DNA of 64,000 nt, from positions 682,001-746,000 of the forward strand of contig NZ_QTJY01000002.1 of the NCBI RefSeq assembly GCF_003703975.1. The letters run 5' to 3'. Every line of letters begins with the position of its first letter. Position 1 is the first letter of the stretch. A program made the translations under genes and the position numbers. Positions 18,471-27,740 of the stretch are shown here, piece after piece. Below the pieces are notes generated by a model, which saw nothing but the letters and a program-made list of their open reading frames with translations, did no database searches and had not been told where the DNA came from. This stretch comes from Larkinella soli (GTDB taxonomy: Bacteria; Bacteroidota; Bacteroidia; Cytophagales; Spirosomataceae).

Positions 18471-18498
18471 ACAGCCCGCCGGTTAACCGGCGGGCTGT
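18471..18498 (+). terminator. nadE terminator, 28-base perfect palindrome
   Basis: ACAGCCCGCCGGTT and its exact reverse complement meet with no spacer (arms 18471-18484 and 18485-18498), followed by TATTTTTG. The T tract after the hairpin is also the -7 element of the next gene. Confidence 0.85.
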
Positions 18499-18506
18499 TA
18501 TTTTTG
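18499..18506 (+). promoter_or_regulatory. -7 element TATTTTTG in the terminator tail
   Basis: Exact TAnnTTTG, 21 bases before the GTG start of the DMT transporter. The -33 region would fall inside the terminator hairpin, and no TTTG is visible there. Confidence 0.4.
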
Positions 18507-18527
18507 CACCGAAACAACCTGAATTCC

Positions 18528-19394
18528 GTGCGTTCTCTTCTTCCGGGCCTGCTGTTTGCCGCCCTGTGGGCTTCCGCGTCGGCGGCCACCAAGTTCGGCG
18601 TTCAGTCGGCCGACCCGCTCCTGCTCGCCAATGTGCGGTTCATGATTGCGGGCAGTCTGATGCTGGCGTTTGCCTACGGTTTTCAGCGCAGCCGGCTTCC
18701 GACCCGGACCGAGTTCGGCCGCCTGACGGTGTTCGCGCTCCTGAACACGACGCTGTACCTGGGCGCTTTCGTGGTGGCCCTGAAGCAGGTTTCGGCCGGG
18801 ATCGGCAGCCTGTCTACCGCCACCAACCCGCTGCTGGTCACGATGATGTCGGCGGTCTGGCTCGGGCGTTCCCTGCGGTGGTATGAGTGGGCCGGCATTG
18901 CCCTCGGGATGGCGGGGGTGGGGCTGGCGACGTACCCGCTGCTTCAGAACAGCTATGCCACCGTTCCGGGGCTGGCGATTCTGATGGCCGGCATGCTGTG
19001 CGTTTCAGCCGCGACGGTTTATTACGCCCGGTTTCAGTGGAGCCTCCCTAATCTGGTCATCAACGGCTGGCAGGTGATGATCGGCGGTTTGCTGCTGCTG
19101 CCGTTCACGCTGACCTTCGGCAGTGCGGCCGGCTCCCATTTCGACGGACGGTTCTGGCTGTCGGTGTTCTGGCTGATCGTGCCGGTATCGATGGTGGCGC
19201 TGCAGCTGTGGTTTTTTCTGGTCCGGCAGGACGCGGTCCGGGCCTCGCTCTGGTGGTTTCTCTGCCCCATCTTCGGCTTCTTCTACTCTTCCTGGCTGCT
19301 CGGCGAACCGATCACCGTGCATACGTTCGTGGGTACGGGGCTGGTCCTCAGCGGTCTGTATCTGGCCCAGCGCGACAAGTTCAAACGCCCCTGA
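18528..19394 (+). CDS. EamA/DMT-superfamily transporter
   Basis: 288 residues with ten predicted membrane helices in two EamA halves; the first half starts LLPGLLFAALWASASAATKFG and the second near residue 148. EamA proteins export small metabolites such as amino acids or take up others; the substrate cannot be told. The GTG at 18528 is chosen because the helix pattern begins there, right after the -7 element; the frame is open much further upstream but that part overlaps nadE and its terminator. The end (LAQRDKFKRP) is followed by a pyrimidine-rich spacer. Confidence 0.85.
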   Translation: MRSLLPGLLFAALWASASAATKFGVQSADPLLLANVRFMIAGSLMLAFAYGFQRSRLPTRTEFGRLTVFALLNTTLYLGAFVVALKQVSAGIGSLSTATNPLLVTMMSAVWLGRSLRWYEWAGIALGMAGVGLATYPLLQNSYATVPGLAILMAGMLCVSAATVYYARFQWSLPNLVINGWQVMIGGLLLLPFTLTFGSAAGSHFDGRFWLSVFWLIVPVSMVALQLWFFLVRQDAVRASLWWFLCPIFGFFYSSWLLGEPITVHTFVGTGLVLSGLYLAQRDKFKRP

Positions 19395-19513
19395 AAACAA
19401 CCCGTTTTCCTCCCTCCTTTTTGCCTGATTTCGGGCCCGTTTTCTGCTTGTTATTCGGCCCGCTTTTCAGCCCGTTCAGTCCTTAAAAATCCCCCGTTCT
19501 TTTCGCATTTTTC

Positions 19514-19565
19514 CTTGTTGTTTTTACCGGATTTTTTTATTAATATTACACTGGTAAACAACAAG
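19514..19565. repeat. Inverted repeat in AT-rich spacer
   Basis: CTTGTTGTTTTTACC (19514-19528) pairs with GGTAAACAACAAG (19553-19565) except for two extra T, across 24 bases. It lies between the transporter gene and the gene at 19630 and could be a terminator of the former or an operator of the latter. Confidence 0.35.
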
Positions 19566-19629
19566 TTACACCCTTAAAATAATACCGGAAAACGGAACAG
19601 TCCACGACCGTTTTTTGTTATTAATCTAT

Positions 19630-20688
19630 ATGAAAGAGAACACTGAAAACACGTTGAATCAGGAGGGTAAACTGGTGCCTTTTACGCCCGGTCAGCCCAT
19701 GGATGAAGCCTGGCGGAAATCCATTCCGGCTCAGGTATTCCTGAACCACTTTTTCGCGATTGATTTTCACATCCAGCGTCAGGACGATCTGTTCGATCTG
19801 GCGAAGTTTCCTCTTTTCCAGGAATTCGAACCGAAGGTGACGGAGGAGCAGAAGAAGGCGCTGGAGAAATTGCTGTTGAATAGCTGGAGCGCCGAATACG
19901 CCCTGCGGATTACGCCGGTGGTCAACGATAATCAGTATCTGCAAAGCTCGTTGCACTGGACCTTCCCGCAGGCCTACTACAGCGTTCTGTTCGGAACCAG
20001 AGCGTTTCTGCACGTGATGGGTGAACCGGTCAGCAACGAAGAAATCATTCGGAAGAAGGTGGGGAACATGGTGGTGCGGGGCTATTACCCGGCATCCATC
20101 GGTTTCTATGCCTCCGGTCCGCTGAACAGTTACCGTACGATGCGGCTGCCGCTGGCGAAGCGGCTCGAAACGGCTGTGAAACCGGATCTGGCCCTGCCTT
20201 CCCGCGAGGGCAATGCCCAGGCCGAAATCGCTCAGTTCCTGAAAACCACCCGCGACCAGCGCATCAAGGCCCTGCGTCAGGTGGTCCAGAAGAACCCGAA
20301 AACCGCCTTCCGCAGCTCCCGTACGGGCCAGATTCTGCAGAAGTTCGGAGCGGACCAGTATAAGCAACTGGGCAAACAGATCGGTTATACGACGTTCTTC
20401 GATATTCTGAGCCGCCTGCGGATCTCGTCGACCAATCGCGAGATCGAGCGTTTCGTCGAGTCGGAAATCGATATCCGGCTGTTCCACGAAAGCCTCGTCA
20501 ATATCGTTTCGCACATCAATGCCGTTCACGAATCCTACATCGCCCGGGCGCTGGGCGTGCAGGGGTATCGGCAGCTGATCGCCAAACTTCCCGGTTATCT
20601 CCAGGAGGGTTTCGTGCGCGAACGACTGCAGACGGTGATCGAGCCCATGCTCAACCCTGACACTCAGGATCAGCGCATGGCCGCTTAA
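19630..20688 (+). CDS. Conserved-looking soluble protein of unknown function
   Basis: 352 residues, no signal peptide and no membrane helix. The composition is helical and basic (KALRQVVQKNPKTAFRSSR, FDILSRLRISSTNREIERF). I do not recognise a domain, catalytic motif or nucleic-acid-binding motif with confidence. The ATG at 19630 is preferred over an in-frame TTG at 19615. The gene is monocistronic: an AT-rich upstream gap of 235 bases, and a terminator directly behind it that also faces the convergent HD gene. Confidence 0.6.
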   Translation: MKENTENTLNQEGKLVPFTPGQPMDEAWRKSIPAQVFLNHFFAIDFHIQRQDDLFDLAKFPLFQEFEPKVTEEQKKALEKLLLNSWSAEYALRITPVVNDNQYLQSSLHWTFPQAYYSVLFGTRAFLHVMGEPVSNEEIIRKKVGNMVVRGYYPASIGFYASGPLNSYRTMRLPLAKRLETAVKPDLALPSREGNAQAEIAQFLKTTRDQRIKALRQVVQKNPKTAFRSSRTGQILQKFGADQYKQLGKQIGYTTFFDILSRLRISSTNREIERFVESEIDIRLFHESLVNIVSHINAVHESYIARALGVQGYRQLIAKLPGYLQEGFVRERLQTVIEPMLNPDTQDQRMAA

Positions 20689-20710
20689 TCGGCGATGCCG
20701 AAAATAAATA

Positions 20711-20738
20711 GCCCCGGTCGCCATCGTGCGGCCGGGGC
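20711..20738. terminator. Hairpin between convergent genes
   Basis: Eleven-pair stem with one G-T pair (20711-20721 and 20728-20738), loop CATCGT, then CTTGCTTTTTA on the plus strand. It serves the gene at 19630 and possibly the opposite operon. Confidence 0.75.
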
Positions 20739-20756
20739 CTTGCTTTTTATAGCCTT

Positions 20757-21326
20757 CTATTTTTCCAGATACGCCCGGCACAGCGCCAGATAGCGCTCCG
20801 GGCCGGGCAGCGTCAGGCCGGTTTCCTTGGCCTGCTCATCCCAGCCCCGCACCTGGAGGATGCCCCGGAAATACGGATTCCGTTCAAATTCGGCGGCTTC
20901 TTCCGGCGTCATCGGCCCACCCTGAAATTCCAGCGTTTTCAGGCTCGCTTCCGACAGCCGGGCGAAATAGGCGGGATTCTTATAGGTCAGATACCGCTTG
21001 GCATTGACGTGGTGTTCGATCAGCTGCGCCACCTTCTCCGAAAATCCGCGTTCCCGCAGCCAGTCCGCTCCCAGCTTTTCATGATCGACCCGGCCGTAAT
21101 CGTCCATGTGATCCTCCGCCGATTCGGAGGGCAGCAGGTGGCCGATGTCGTGCAGGAAAGCCGCAATGACGGTTTCGGCGTCGGCTCCGGCCTTTTCGGC
21201 CAGCACGGCGGACTGGAGCATGTGTTCGAGCTGGGTGACGGGTTCACCGTAGTAATCTTCGGCTCCGTACCGGTCAAACAGGGCGGAAATTTCAGTAACG
21301 GTCTGTTCGGCGGAAGGCATAGGCAT
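20757..21326 (-). CDS. HD-domain protein resembling the phosphonate oxygenase PhnZ
   Basis: 189 residues. The HD metal site is H35 (QLEHMLQSA), H59-D60 (AAFLHDIGHLL), H82 (DHEKLG), H105 or H106 (IEHHVNAKRYL) and a late Asp in RGWDEQAK. This is the pattern of the mixed-valent di-iron oxygenases PhnZ and TmpB, which cleave the C-P bond of hydroxylated aminophosphonates. The PhnZ substrate residues Tyr24 and Glu27 (from memory) align with Y25 and E28 in DYYGEPV. It follows the SusC/SusD pair by 35 bases on the same strand. A plain HD phosphohydrolase is the alternative. Confidence 0.7.
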   Translation of the reverse strand: MPMPSAEQTVTEISALFDRYGAEDYYGEPVTQLEHMLQSAVLAEKAGADAETVIAAFLHDIGHLLPSESAEDHMDDYGRVDHEKLGADWLRERGFSEKVAQLIEHHVNAKRYLTYKNPAYFARLSEASLKTLEFQGGPMTPEEAAEFERNPYFRGILQVRGWDEQAKETGLTLPGPERYLALCRAYLEK

Positions 21327-21361
21327 CGTTCAGGAGTTGGCTTGACAAATGAACGGAAATC

Positions 21362-22933
21362 CTACTTCAAAAGCCACATCGTCTCGTTGATGTCGTCCTT
21401 GCCGCCGTACTGGCTGGTCAGGGCCGACTTGTAGTTCTCCGCATTGTAGGCCGGTTCGGTGGTCGGATACTGCCACCGCTTCGGAATCCGCTGGCTGTTG
21501 CCCGTACCCGGCCCGGTCAGGAAGGTCGGCACGCCCGTCCGGCGCTGGTTATACCAGGCCTCCATCCCGGAATTCTGGAAAAAAGCCAGGTACTTCTGGG
21601 TCAGAATCTGGCTCAGGCCGGAGGCCGTGTTTCCGGCATACTTCACGGCCGGCTGGGCATAATAGGCGGCAAAGCTGACCGGAACCGAGTAGGTGTTGAA
21701 GATTTTATACCCGCCGTCGGCCGAGAAATAGACGTCGTTGGCGCCTTCCTTCAGGCCGTAGAAGTTCCAGGATTCCTGAATGCCCTTCCGGTAGAAATCT
21801 TCGGCGTTGCCCGCTGCCCAGCCCCGGTTGATGCCTTCGGCCAGCGTAAACAGCAGTTCCGGGTAACCGATGATGATGAACGGTTCGGCCGTGTAGGTGC
21901 TGTAATACCGCCGGCGGTTCTGGAACGAATACTCACCCAGGTTGGCCTTCGACGCCATGTTGGCCAGGTCCTCGCCCGACGACGCGCCCACGAAGGCGTC
22001 GAAGTCGGTCGGTTTCAGGCCGGCTTTCAGTTTAGCCGCGGCCGGTTCGGCCACCACGAAGGTACGCGGGTCTTTCAGCTGGGTCAGGGTGCCGAGGTAG
22101 GTAGCCGCCATGTTCTCCCGGGTGGCGTTCTGGCCGAAGTTATCCGGGTTGCGGTTGTACTTGTTGAACGAGTTGTTGTAGAGATACTGGAGGTTGTCGT
22201 CCATGGCCGTCATCACCGGAAATTTCGCCGGGTTCGCCAGCATTTCGGCAAACTTCGGCTTCACGGCCAGTTCGGCATCGCCTTCCTTCTTGCTCAGACC
22301 GACCAGCACCCGCAGTTTGAAGGTGTTGACGGCCTTCTGCCACTTTCGCAGGTCGTTGTTGAAATAAATATCCCCCTGAAGGTTATTGTCACCTTTGGCG
22401 ATCAGGGCCGTCAGGTCGCTGTTGGCTTCGTCGAGCCATTTCAGCACCTGCACGTAAACCTCCTTCTGCGTATTGTATTTCGGCGTCAGGTTGTCCAGCC
22501 CGTTCAGAGCGTCCGTCAGCGGCAGGTCCCCGACCCGCTTCGTCATGTTGTCGTAGTAGAAGGCCCGGAAGAACTTGCCCAGGGCCGAATACGGGTTGAC
22601 GTCGGGCAGACCGGCCCGTTTGGCCTCTTCCTCCATTTTCAGGACGTTCTTCAGCGTCGTGAACTGGAGGGAGGTCGTCGTCCAGGTATACTCGTTGGTG
22701 GCGTAATAGTTGTAGTTACTGGCGTAGAACTGGTTATACCGCTGGAAGTCGTTCCAGCCCCCACCGCCGGCGGCACTGTAGAGGTCGTTCAGCACCCCGT
22801 TGAGCACCAGTGAGGCCGGGGCGCTCGTCGGCCGGTTCGGGTCCTGTTCCAGTTGGTCGAACGGCTTTTCACAGCCCGCCAGCGAGAAAGCCGCTGCAGT
22901 CAGCCCAAGAAGGAAGATTTTATGAAGTTTCAT
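21362..22933 (-). CDS. SusD/RagB-family lipoprotein (SusD-like type 2)
   Basis: 523 residues, surface ligand-binding partner of the SusC transporter. Lipoprotein signal MKLHKIFLLGLTAAAFSLAGC. Typical early motif FDQLEQDPNRPT, helical repeat core (FFRAFYYDNMTKRVGDLPLTDAL) and a C-terminal segment with MEAWYNQRRTGVP and RIPKRWQYPTTE, the style of the SusD-like 2 subfamily. It starts 14 bases after the SusC stop, as in most pairs. The ligand is unknown; no glycoside hydrolase or peptidase is in this operon, only the HD protein downstream. Confidence 0.92.
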   Translation of the reverse strand: MKLHKIFLLGLTAAAFSLAGCEKPFDQLEQDPNRPTSAPASLVLNGVLNDLYSAAGGGGWNDFQRYNQFYASNYNYYATNEYTWTTTSLQFTTLKNVLKMEEEAKRAGLPDVNPYSALGKFFRAFYYDNMTKRVGDLPLTDALNGLDNLTPKYNTQKEVYVQVLKWLDEANSDLTALIAKGDNNLQGDIYFNNDLRKWQKAVNTFKLRVLVGLSKKEGDAELAVKPKFAEMLANPAKFPVMTAMDDNLQYLYNNSFNKYNRNPDNFGQNATRENMAATYLGTLTQLKDPRTFVVAEPAAAKLKAGLKPTDFDAFVGASSGEDLANMASKANLGEYSFQNRRRYYSTYTAEPFIIIGYPELLFTLAEGINRGWAAGNAEDFYRKGIQESWNFYGLKEGANDVYFSADGGYKIFNTYSVPVSFAAYYAQPAVKYAGNTASGLSQILTQKYLAFFQNSGMEAWYNQRRTGVPTFLTGPGTGNSQRIPKRWQYPTTEPAYNAENYKSALTSQYGGKDDINETMWLLK

Positions 22934-22947
22934 ACGGATTGGCGCGA

Positions 22948-25900
22948 TCAGAAGGTGAGATTGAGGTTGATACCATACCGGCGCATCGTCGGGGTCTGAA
23001 GCGACGAGCTTCCGCCCGTGACGAACTGGTCGATGTCGATGTCGTTCCGCTCGGCGAAGTAGAGCAGATTCCGGCCCACGAGCGAAACCGTCGCCTGCCG
23101 GACGCCGATGCGGCTCAGGAGGGTCGAAGGCAGGCTGTAGCCGATCACCAGCTCCCGCAGTTTGGCGTAGCTGCGGCTGATGAGATAGGCCTCCGTCTGC
23201 CCGAATACCCGGGCGATGTAGTCCTGGGCGTAGGTTTTGGTGGTATTCGGCGTAAACTGCAGCTCGTTGTAGTTCGTGATGTTGCCCACGGCGTCGTATT
23301 TGATGGCGGTATTGCCGGCTACCTGCACGCCCTCGCCCAGATAGGCTTTCACGCCCACCACATCCTGTTTGCGGGCTTCGCCGATGGCGCCCTGCACGGT
23401 TTCGAGGTTGCGGCCGCCCTGGTAGGTTTTCTGCATGATGTAGTCGCCGATCACCCCGCCGACCCGACCGTCGAACTGGAAGCTCATCGAGAACGCCTTG
23501 TAGTTGAAGCGGTTATTCAGCCCCCAGACGAATTTCGGGTTTACATACCCCAGAAACTGGGCCTGCGGGTTGACGATGGGCCGCCCGCCCCCGTCGTTGA
23601 TCAGCTGACCGTCGGGCGTCCGGATGAACGCGCCGGAGTAGAAGGCGTCGGTCCGGTCGCCGATGCCGATGAACCGGCTGCCGCTGCTGCCGCCGACGAA
23701 GTAGCTGGACGCCAGCGTCGTAATGCCGCCTTCCGGATACACTTCCTTCAGGCGTTCGGTATAGGTCGAGTAGTTGGCGACGACATCCCAGGCCAGGCCG
23801 CCGGCCGTCCGGAGGGCCTTGCCCGTCACCGACACTTCCAGCCCTTTCTTCTGGGTTTTGATCCCGTTCACGAGTCGGGCCGTATAGCCCGACATCTCCG
23901 ACATCGGAAGGCTGAAGATGCGCGGGCCGTCGTCGCTGACGAAGTAGGCCGCATCGAGCGACAGGCGGTTGTTCAGAAACCGCACGTCCAGACCCGCTTC
24001 AAACTGCGAGGTCGAGTTCGGTTTCAGGTTCGGGTTGTTCAGCGTGTTCGTGTAGTAGGCCGCCGGTTTGTTGTTGTAAGCCAGCGAGGTGTTGTAGACG
24101 GCCGAGTTCTGGTAGGTCGGTCCGCCGTAGGCCGACGAGTAGTTATCGCCGTACCCCAGCGGGAAGGACGTTCCCGGCGTGCTGCCGATGGTCGACTGGG
24201 TCAGACCGTCCTTCACGTTGGCGTAGGAAGCCCGCAGCTTCAGAAACGAGATCGCTTCCGGCAGCCGGATGTAGTCCGAAACCACCGTACTCAGGGCCAC
24301 CGAGGGATAGAAATAGGTATTGTTCGATTTCGGCAGCGTGGAGAGTTTGTCCACCCGGCCGGTGGTCGAGAGCGTCACCACGTCGCGCAGGGTGAAGTCC
24401 GCCGAGTAGTAGGCCGACAGCACCCGCATATCCGCCTGGTAGTTGCTCAGGATGCCCGGGTTGGCCGAGTTGGCGAAGTTGTACACGCCCGGCACGTTCA
24501 GGTAATTGGTGGTAGCGTAGTTCGAATTGAAGTTGAACACCCGGAGTTCACCACCGACCAGCGCATTGACGGCCAGCCCCGGCACGACGGTTTTGTCGTA
24601 CTGGACCAGCACCTGGTTGATGTTGTCGAACAGGTTCCGGCGGTCCTCACGGTAGTCGCCCCGGGCTTCCTCACGGCCGTAGACGGTTGCCGAATACGGA
24701 AACTTCTCGTTCCGCAGCAGGTTCCAGGTCGTCAGCTGGGTTTTTGCGGTGGCGCTCAGGCCGTCGGCCAGCTGATACCGCAGGGAGGTATAGCCGTACA
24801 TATCGTTTTTATAGTGCCCGCGCAGCCAGTATTTCGCCAGAAACCAGGGGTTGTTGTACCGCTGGTATTCGGCATAAATCTGCTGGGTGCCCTCCTTGCC
24901 GGGCTGCCAGATCTGCTTCATGTCGTCGACGTCCCAGTCGGCCCCGCCCCAGATCGCCATGTTGTAGATCAGCGAGTTAGGACCGTAGTTGACGTCCGGG
25001 AAGTTGGGCGTATACTGCCGGCTGTAGTTCAGGTTCGACTCGAACCGCAGTTTGGGTGAGAAGTTATACCCGGCCGACACGTTGAAGTTGGTGATGTTCA
25101 GCTTCGTGTTCGGCACGATCCCGCGCTGGAAATTGTGCGAGAGCGAGAACCGCAGGTCGTGCTTTTCGCCGGTCGAGGCAATGGCGATGTTGTTGGTCGA
25201 AAGGATACCGGTTTGCAGGAAGCGTTTCAGGTTGTCTTTTCCGCGCGGAATCCAGGGCGTCGGAACGCGTTTGCCGGTGGCCGGGTCGATCGGGCTGTCG
25301 TACTGGGGCAGCAGCCGGCCGTCGAGGGGCGGCCCCCAGATGTCGTAGTCGCCGTCGTTCTTCCCGTTGCCCTTGCCGTCGACGAACTCATAGACCCCGT
25401 GGTCGCCGGGGCCATACTGATCCTGTCCTTTCGGAATGGCGATGAAGCCGTTGTCGAACATCTGGCTGGTATTGACCTCCACCGAAAAGCCGCGCCGGTC
25501 CTTCGAGCCGCGTTTGGTCGTAATCAGGATGGCGCCGTTTTTTCCCCGGAAACCGTAAAGCGCCGAAGCCGAAGCTCCTTTCAATACCGTATAGGTTTCG
25601 ATATCGTCGCTGCTGATGTTCCAGGTGTCGGAGTTGATGGGTACCCCGTCCACGACGAACAGCACGTCCTGGTTGCCGCGCAGGGAGATGGTCGGCGCCC
25701 GGAGCAGTTCGGCGCTGGCCCCGACGGTCAGGCCGGCCACCTTCCCGACGAGGGCATTGACCGGGTTCGGTTCGCGGGCCTTGACGAGGTTTCCGCCGTC
25801 GACCGACTGGATGGACACCCCGGTGTTGCGGACGTCCTTTTTGATCCCCAGGGCCGTAATGACGACCTCCGAAAGCGTTTCGGTACCGGGCGTGAGCGTC

Positions 25901-26214
25901 AGGTTGATCACCGACTGGCTGCCGACCCGGATTTCCTTCGCTTCAAAGCCGATGAAGGAATAGATCAGCACCGGGTCGGAGCCGGACAGGTTGATCGTGT
26001 AGGACCCGTCGGCGCGGGTGGTGGTTCCGGTGCTGGTGCCTTTCAGAACGATGGAAACGCCCGGCAGCGCCTGGTTATTCTCGGCCGAGCTCACGGTTCC
26101 GGTGACCGTCTGGGCCAGCAACGGCACACTGCACAGGAAAAGGGCCAGCATCAGGGCAGTCCGATGCCAGGCGGCCTTCCCTGCGGTGGCAGGAAAAGGT
26201 AGTGGTGTTTTCAT
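22948..26214 (-). CDS. SusC/RagA-family TonB-linked outer-membrane transporter
   Basis: 1088 residues. Signal peptide ending at LLAQ, then a carboxypeptidase-regulatory-like domain (TVTGTVSSAENNQALPGVSI), the plug with NPVNALVGKVAGLTVG, ISLRGNQDVLFVVDGVPIN and VLKGASASALYGFRG, and a 22-strand barrel with C-terminal GINLNLTF. It imports a large ligand delivered by the SusD partner, using energy from TonB. First gene of the minus-strand operon SusC-SusD-HD protein. A -7 element TACTTTTG lies about 100 bases upstream. Confidence 0.95.
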   Translation of the reverse strand: MKTPLPFPATAGKAAWHRTALMLALFLCSVPLLAQTVTGTVSSAENNQALPGVSIVLKGTSTGTTTRADGSYTINLSGSDPVLIYSFIGFEAKEIRVGSQSVINLTLTPGTETLSEVVITALGIKKDVRNTGVSIQSVDGGNLVKAREPNPVNALVGKVAGLTVGASAELLRAPTISLRGNQDVLFVVDGVPINSDTWNISSDDIETYTVLKGASASALYGFRGKNGAILITTKRGSKDRRGFSVEVNTSQMFDNGFIAIPKGQDQYGPGDHGVYEFVDGKGNGKNDGDYDIWGPPLDGRLLPQYDSPIDPATGKRVPTPWIPRGKDNLKRFLQTGILSTNNIAIASTGEKHDLRFSLSHNFQRGIVPNTKLNITNFNVSAGYNFSPKLRFESNLNYSRQYTPNFPDVNYGPNSLIYNMAIWGGADWDVDDMKQIWQPGKEGTQQIYAEYQRYNNPWFLAKYWLRGHYKNDMYGYTSLRYQLADGLSATAKTQLTTWNLLRNEKFPYSATVYGREEARGDYREDRRNLFDNINQVLVQYDKTVVPGLAVNALVGGELRVFNFNSNYATTNYLNVPGVYNFANSANPGILSNYQADMRVLSAYYSADFTLRDVVTLSTTGRVDKLSTLPKSNNTYFYPSVALSTVVSDYIRLPEAISFLKLRASYANVKDGLTQSTIGSTPGTSFPLGYGDNYSSAYGGPTYQNSAVYNTSLAYNNKPAAYYTNTLNNPNLKPNSTSQFEAGLDVRFLNNRLSLDAAYFVSDDGPRIFSLPMSEMSGYTARLVNGIKTQKKGLEVSVTGKALRTAGGLAWDVVANYSTYTERLKEVYPEGGITTLASSYFVGGSSGSRFIGIGDRTDAFYSGAFIRTPDGQLINDGGGRPIVNPQAQFLGYVNPKFVWGLNNRFNYKAFSMSFQFDGRVGGVIGDYIMQKTYQGGRNLETVQGAIGEARKQDVVGVKAYLGEGVQVAGNTAIKYDAVGNITNYNELQFTPNTTKTYAQDYIARVFGQTEAYLISRSYAKLRELVIGYSLPSTLLSRIGVRQATVSLVGRNLLYFAERNDIDIDQFVTGGSSSLQTPTMRRYGINLNLTF

Positions 26215-26647
26215 GGGCGTTAGATTTCCCGTAGAGGGAAGAAAGGTGAATATGAAAGGACGATACTAATTTCAGTATTTGTAAATGTTACCGGGAAACT
26301 GAAAGCGTAGACGATGCAAAAGTAGGCAGCAGGTATTTACTGAATATTACCGATTCGTGAACGATGTGTGAAGCCGGTCGGAAAGAATTTAACGAAAATT
26401 AAAAATTAATCTAATCCCTATTTTATATAATATATATATGGTAATGTTACAAAATAATAAAATTTTATTTCACAAACTCGGCAATTCGCCTAATGTAACA
26501 TCTTTCTATTTCTCCCTTTCCCGGGTGGCTTCCGGTGCCGTCGGGGCCGTTCCCCCTCCTGCGGGCCGGAAAAGACCAACCGCCCCCAATAGTTTACTAT
26601 TTCTAAACTTTATTATCCTACTTGCCCGTCCCGAGTGCCGGCCGGCT
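26215..26647. other. AT-rich intergenic region, 433 bases
   Basis: Lies between the SusC start and the end of the LacI-type gene. It holds the SusC -7 element and, near 26600, a weak 6-bp hairpin (AGTTTA and TAAACT) that may end the regulator transcript. A short (AT)n stretch sits near 26430. No gene is visible. Confidence 0.6.
26317..26324 (-). promoter_or_regulatory. -7 element TACTTTTG for the SusC operon
   Basis: Exact TAnnTTTG on the minus strand, leaving a leader of about 95 bases before the SusC start at 26214. No good -33 TTTG was found. Confidence 0.45.
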
Positions 26648-27664
26648 TCAGACCGTCGAACCCCGGACGATGAGTCGGGTTTCCAGGACCACGGTTTCGG
26701 CCTCGGGACGCTCGTCGTCGGCCGCCAGTTGTTTCAGCAGCAGCGCGGCCGCCTGCCGCCCGATTTCATCCACGGGCTGGGCGACGGTCGTCAGGCCGGG
26801 TTCGATGAGGGCCGAAACCGGGTCGTCGCTGAAACCGACCACGGCCACATCCTGCGGAATCCGCAGCCCCCGGCTTTTGATGACCTTCAGGGCCTCGATG
26901 GCCGTCGGGTCATTGATGGCGAAGAGGGCGTCGGGCGGCTGCGGCAGGTTCAGGAGGTGATTCACGTAGATGTTGGCCTTGTCGAGCGTCAGATCGTAGG
27001 AAATGATCAGGGCCGGATCGACCGGAATGTCATACCGGCGCAGGGCGTCGAGATACCCGTTCAGGCGATTGCGGCTGTTCTGAATGGAGTCCGGCCCGGC
27101 CAGATGGGCGATGCGCCGTTTGCCGGTCTGGATCAGGTGCCCGACGGCCCGGAATGCGCCCCCGTAGTCGTCGACGGCCACCTTCGAGCCGCCCAGTTCC
27201 TCCACGATCCGGTTGAAGAACACGACCGGGATGCCTTTCCGCTCGAAGACCCTGAAGTGATCGAAGTTGCGGGTTTCCTTCGTATGCGACACCAGCAGCC
27301 CGTCGACCCGGCTTGCCAGCAGCGCCTTCGTGTTGGCGACCTCCGTTTCGTAGGATTCGTTGGAATGACAGATCACCACATTATAGCCCGCTTCGGCCAG
27401 GACGTTCTGCGCGCCGATGATCACCTTCGGGAAAAAGAAACTCAGAAACTCCGGCACGATGATGCCGACGGTCTGCGTCCGGTTGGTCAGCAGGGAGATG
27501 GCCAGCTGGTTGCGCTGGTAGTCCATCTGGGCCGCCATTTCCAGTACTTTCTCCCGGGTACCGGCCTTCACGTTGGGATGTCCGGTCAGCGCCCGCGAAA
27601 CGGTCGATTTCGAAAGGTTCAGCGTTCGGGCAATATCGACGATCGTCGCCTGATGGTTTTTCAC
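26648..27664 (-). CDS. LacI-family transcription regulator
   Basis: 338 residues. N-terminal helix-turn-helix ATIVDIARTLNLSKSTVSRALTG style (residues 6-28) with hinge, then a periplasmic-binding-protein-like core (VGIIVPEFLSFFFPKVI, VDGLLVSHTK, AINDPTAIEALKVIKSRG, DVAVVGFSDDP). I choose the GTG at 27664: family members begin a few residues before the helix-turn-helix, and the upstream ATG at 27718 would translate through a promoter-like TATTTTTA. It lies between two SusC systems and is divergent from the PUL at 27988. Two matching palindromic operators are in front of it, so it probably controls itself and the PUL. Confidence 0.92.
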   Translation of the reverse strand: MKNHQATIVDIARTLNLSKSTVSRALTGHPNVKAGTREKVLEMAAQMDYQRNQLAISLLTNRTQTVGIIVPEFLSFFFPKVIIGAQNVLAEAGYNVVICHSNESYETEVANTKALLASRVDGLLVSHTKETRNFDHFRVFERKGIPVVFFNRIVEELGGSKVAVDDYGGAFRAVGHLIQTGKRRIAHLAGPDSIQNSRNRLNGYLDALRRYDIPVDPALIISYDLTLDKANIYVNHLLNLPQPPDALFAINDPTAIEALKVIKSRGLRIPQDVAVVGFSDDPVSALIEPGLTTVAQPVDEIGRQAAALLLKQLAADDERPEAETVVLETRLIVRGSTV

Positions 27665-27700
27665 GATATAGTACTTTTCCTGTATGAATGCTTTCCCCGA

Positions 27701-27708
27701 TAAAAATA
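27701..27708 (-). promoter_or_regulatory. Possible -7 element TATTTTTA of the LacI-type gene
   Basis: One mismatch to TAnnTTTG. A run of T on the minus strand at about 27729-27735 may be the -33 region. It supports the downstream GTG start at 27664. Confidence 0.35.
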
Positions 27709-27740
27709 GGGTCCGCAATTGAGTTGAAAAAAGAAATCAT

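Noticed and set aside
26400-26470. Small gene in the AT-rich gap upstream of SusC
   Set aside because: The frame starting near 26438 runs into the antisense of the LacI-type gene and has no coding character.
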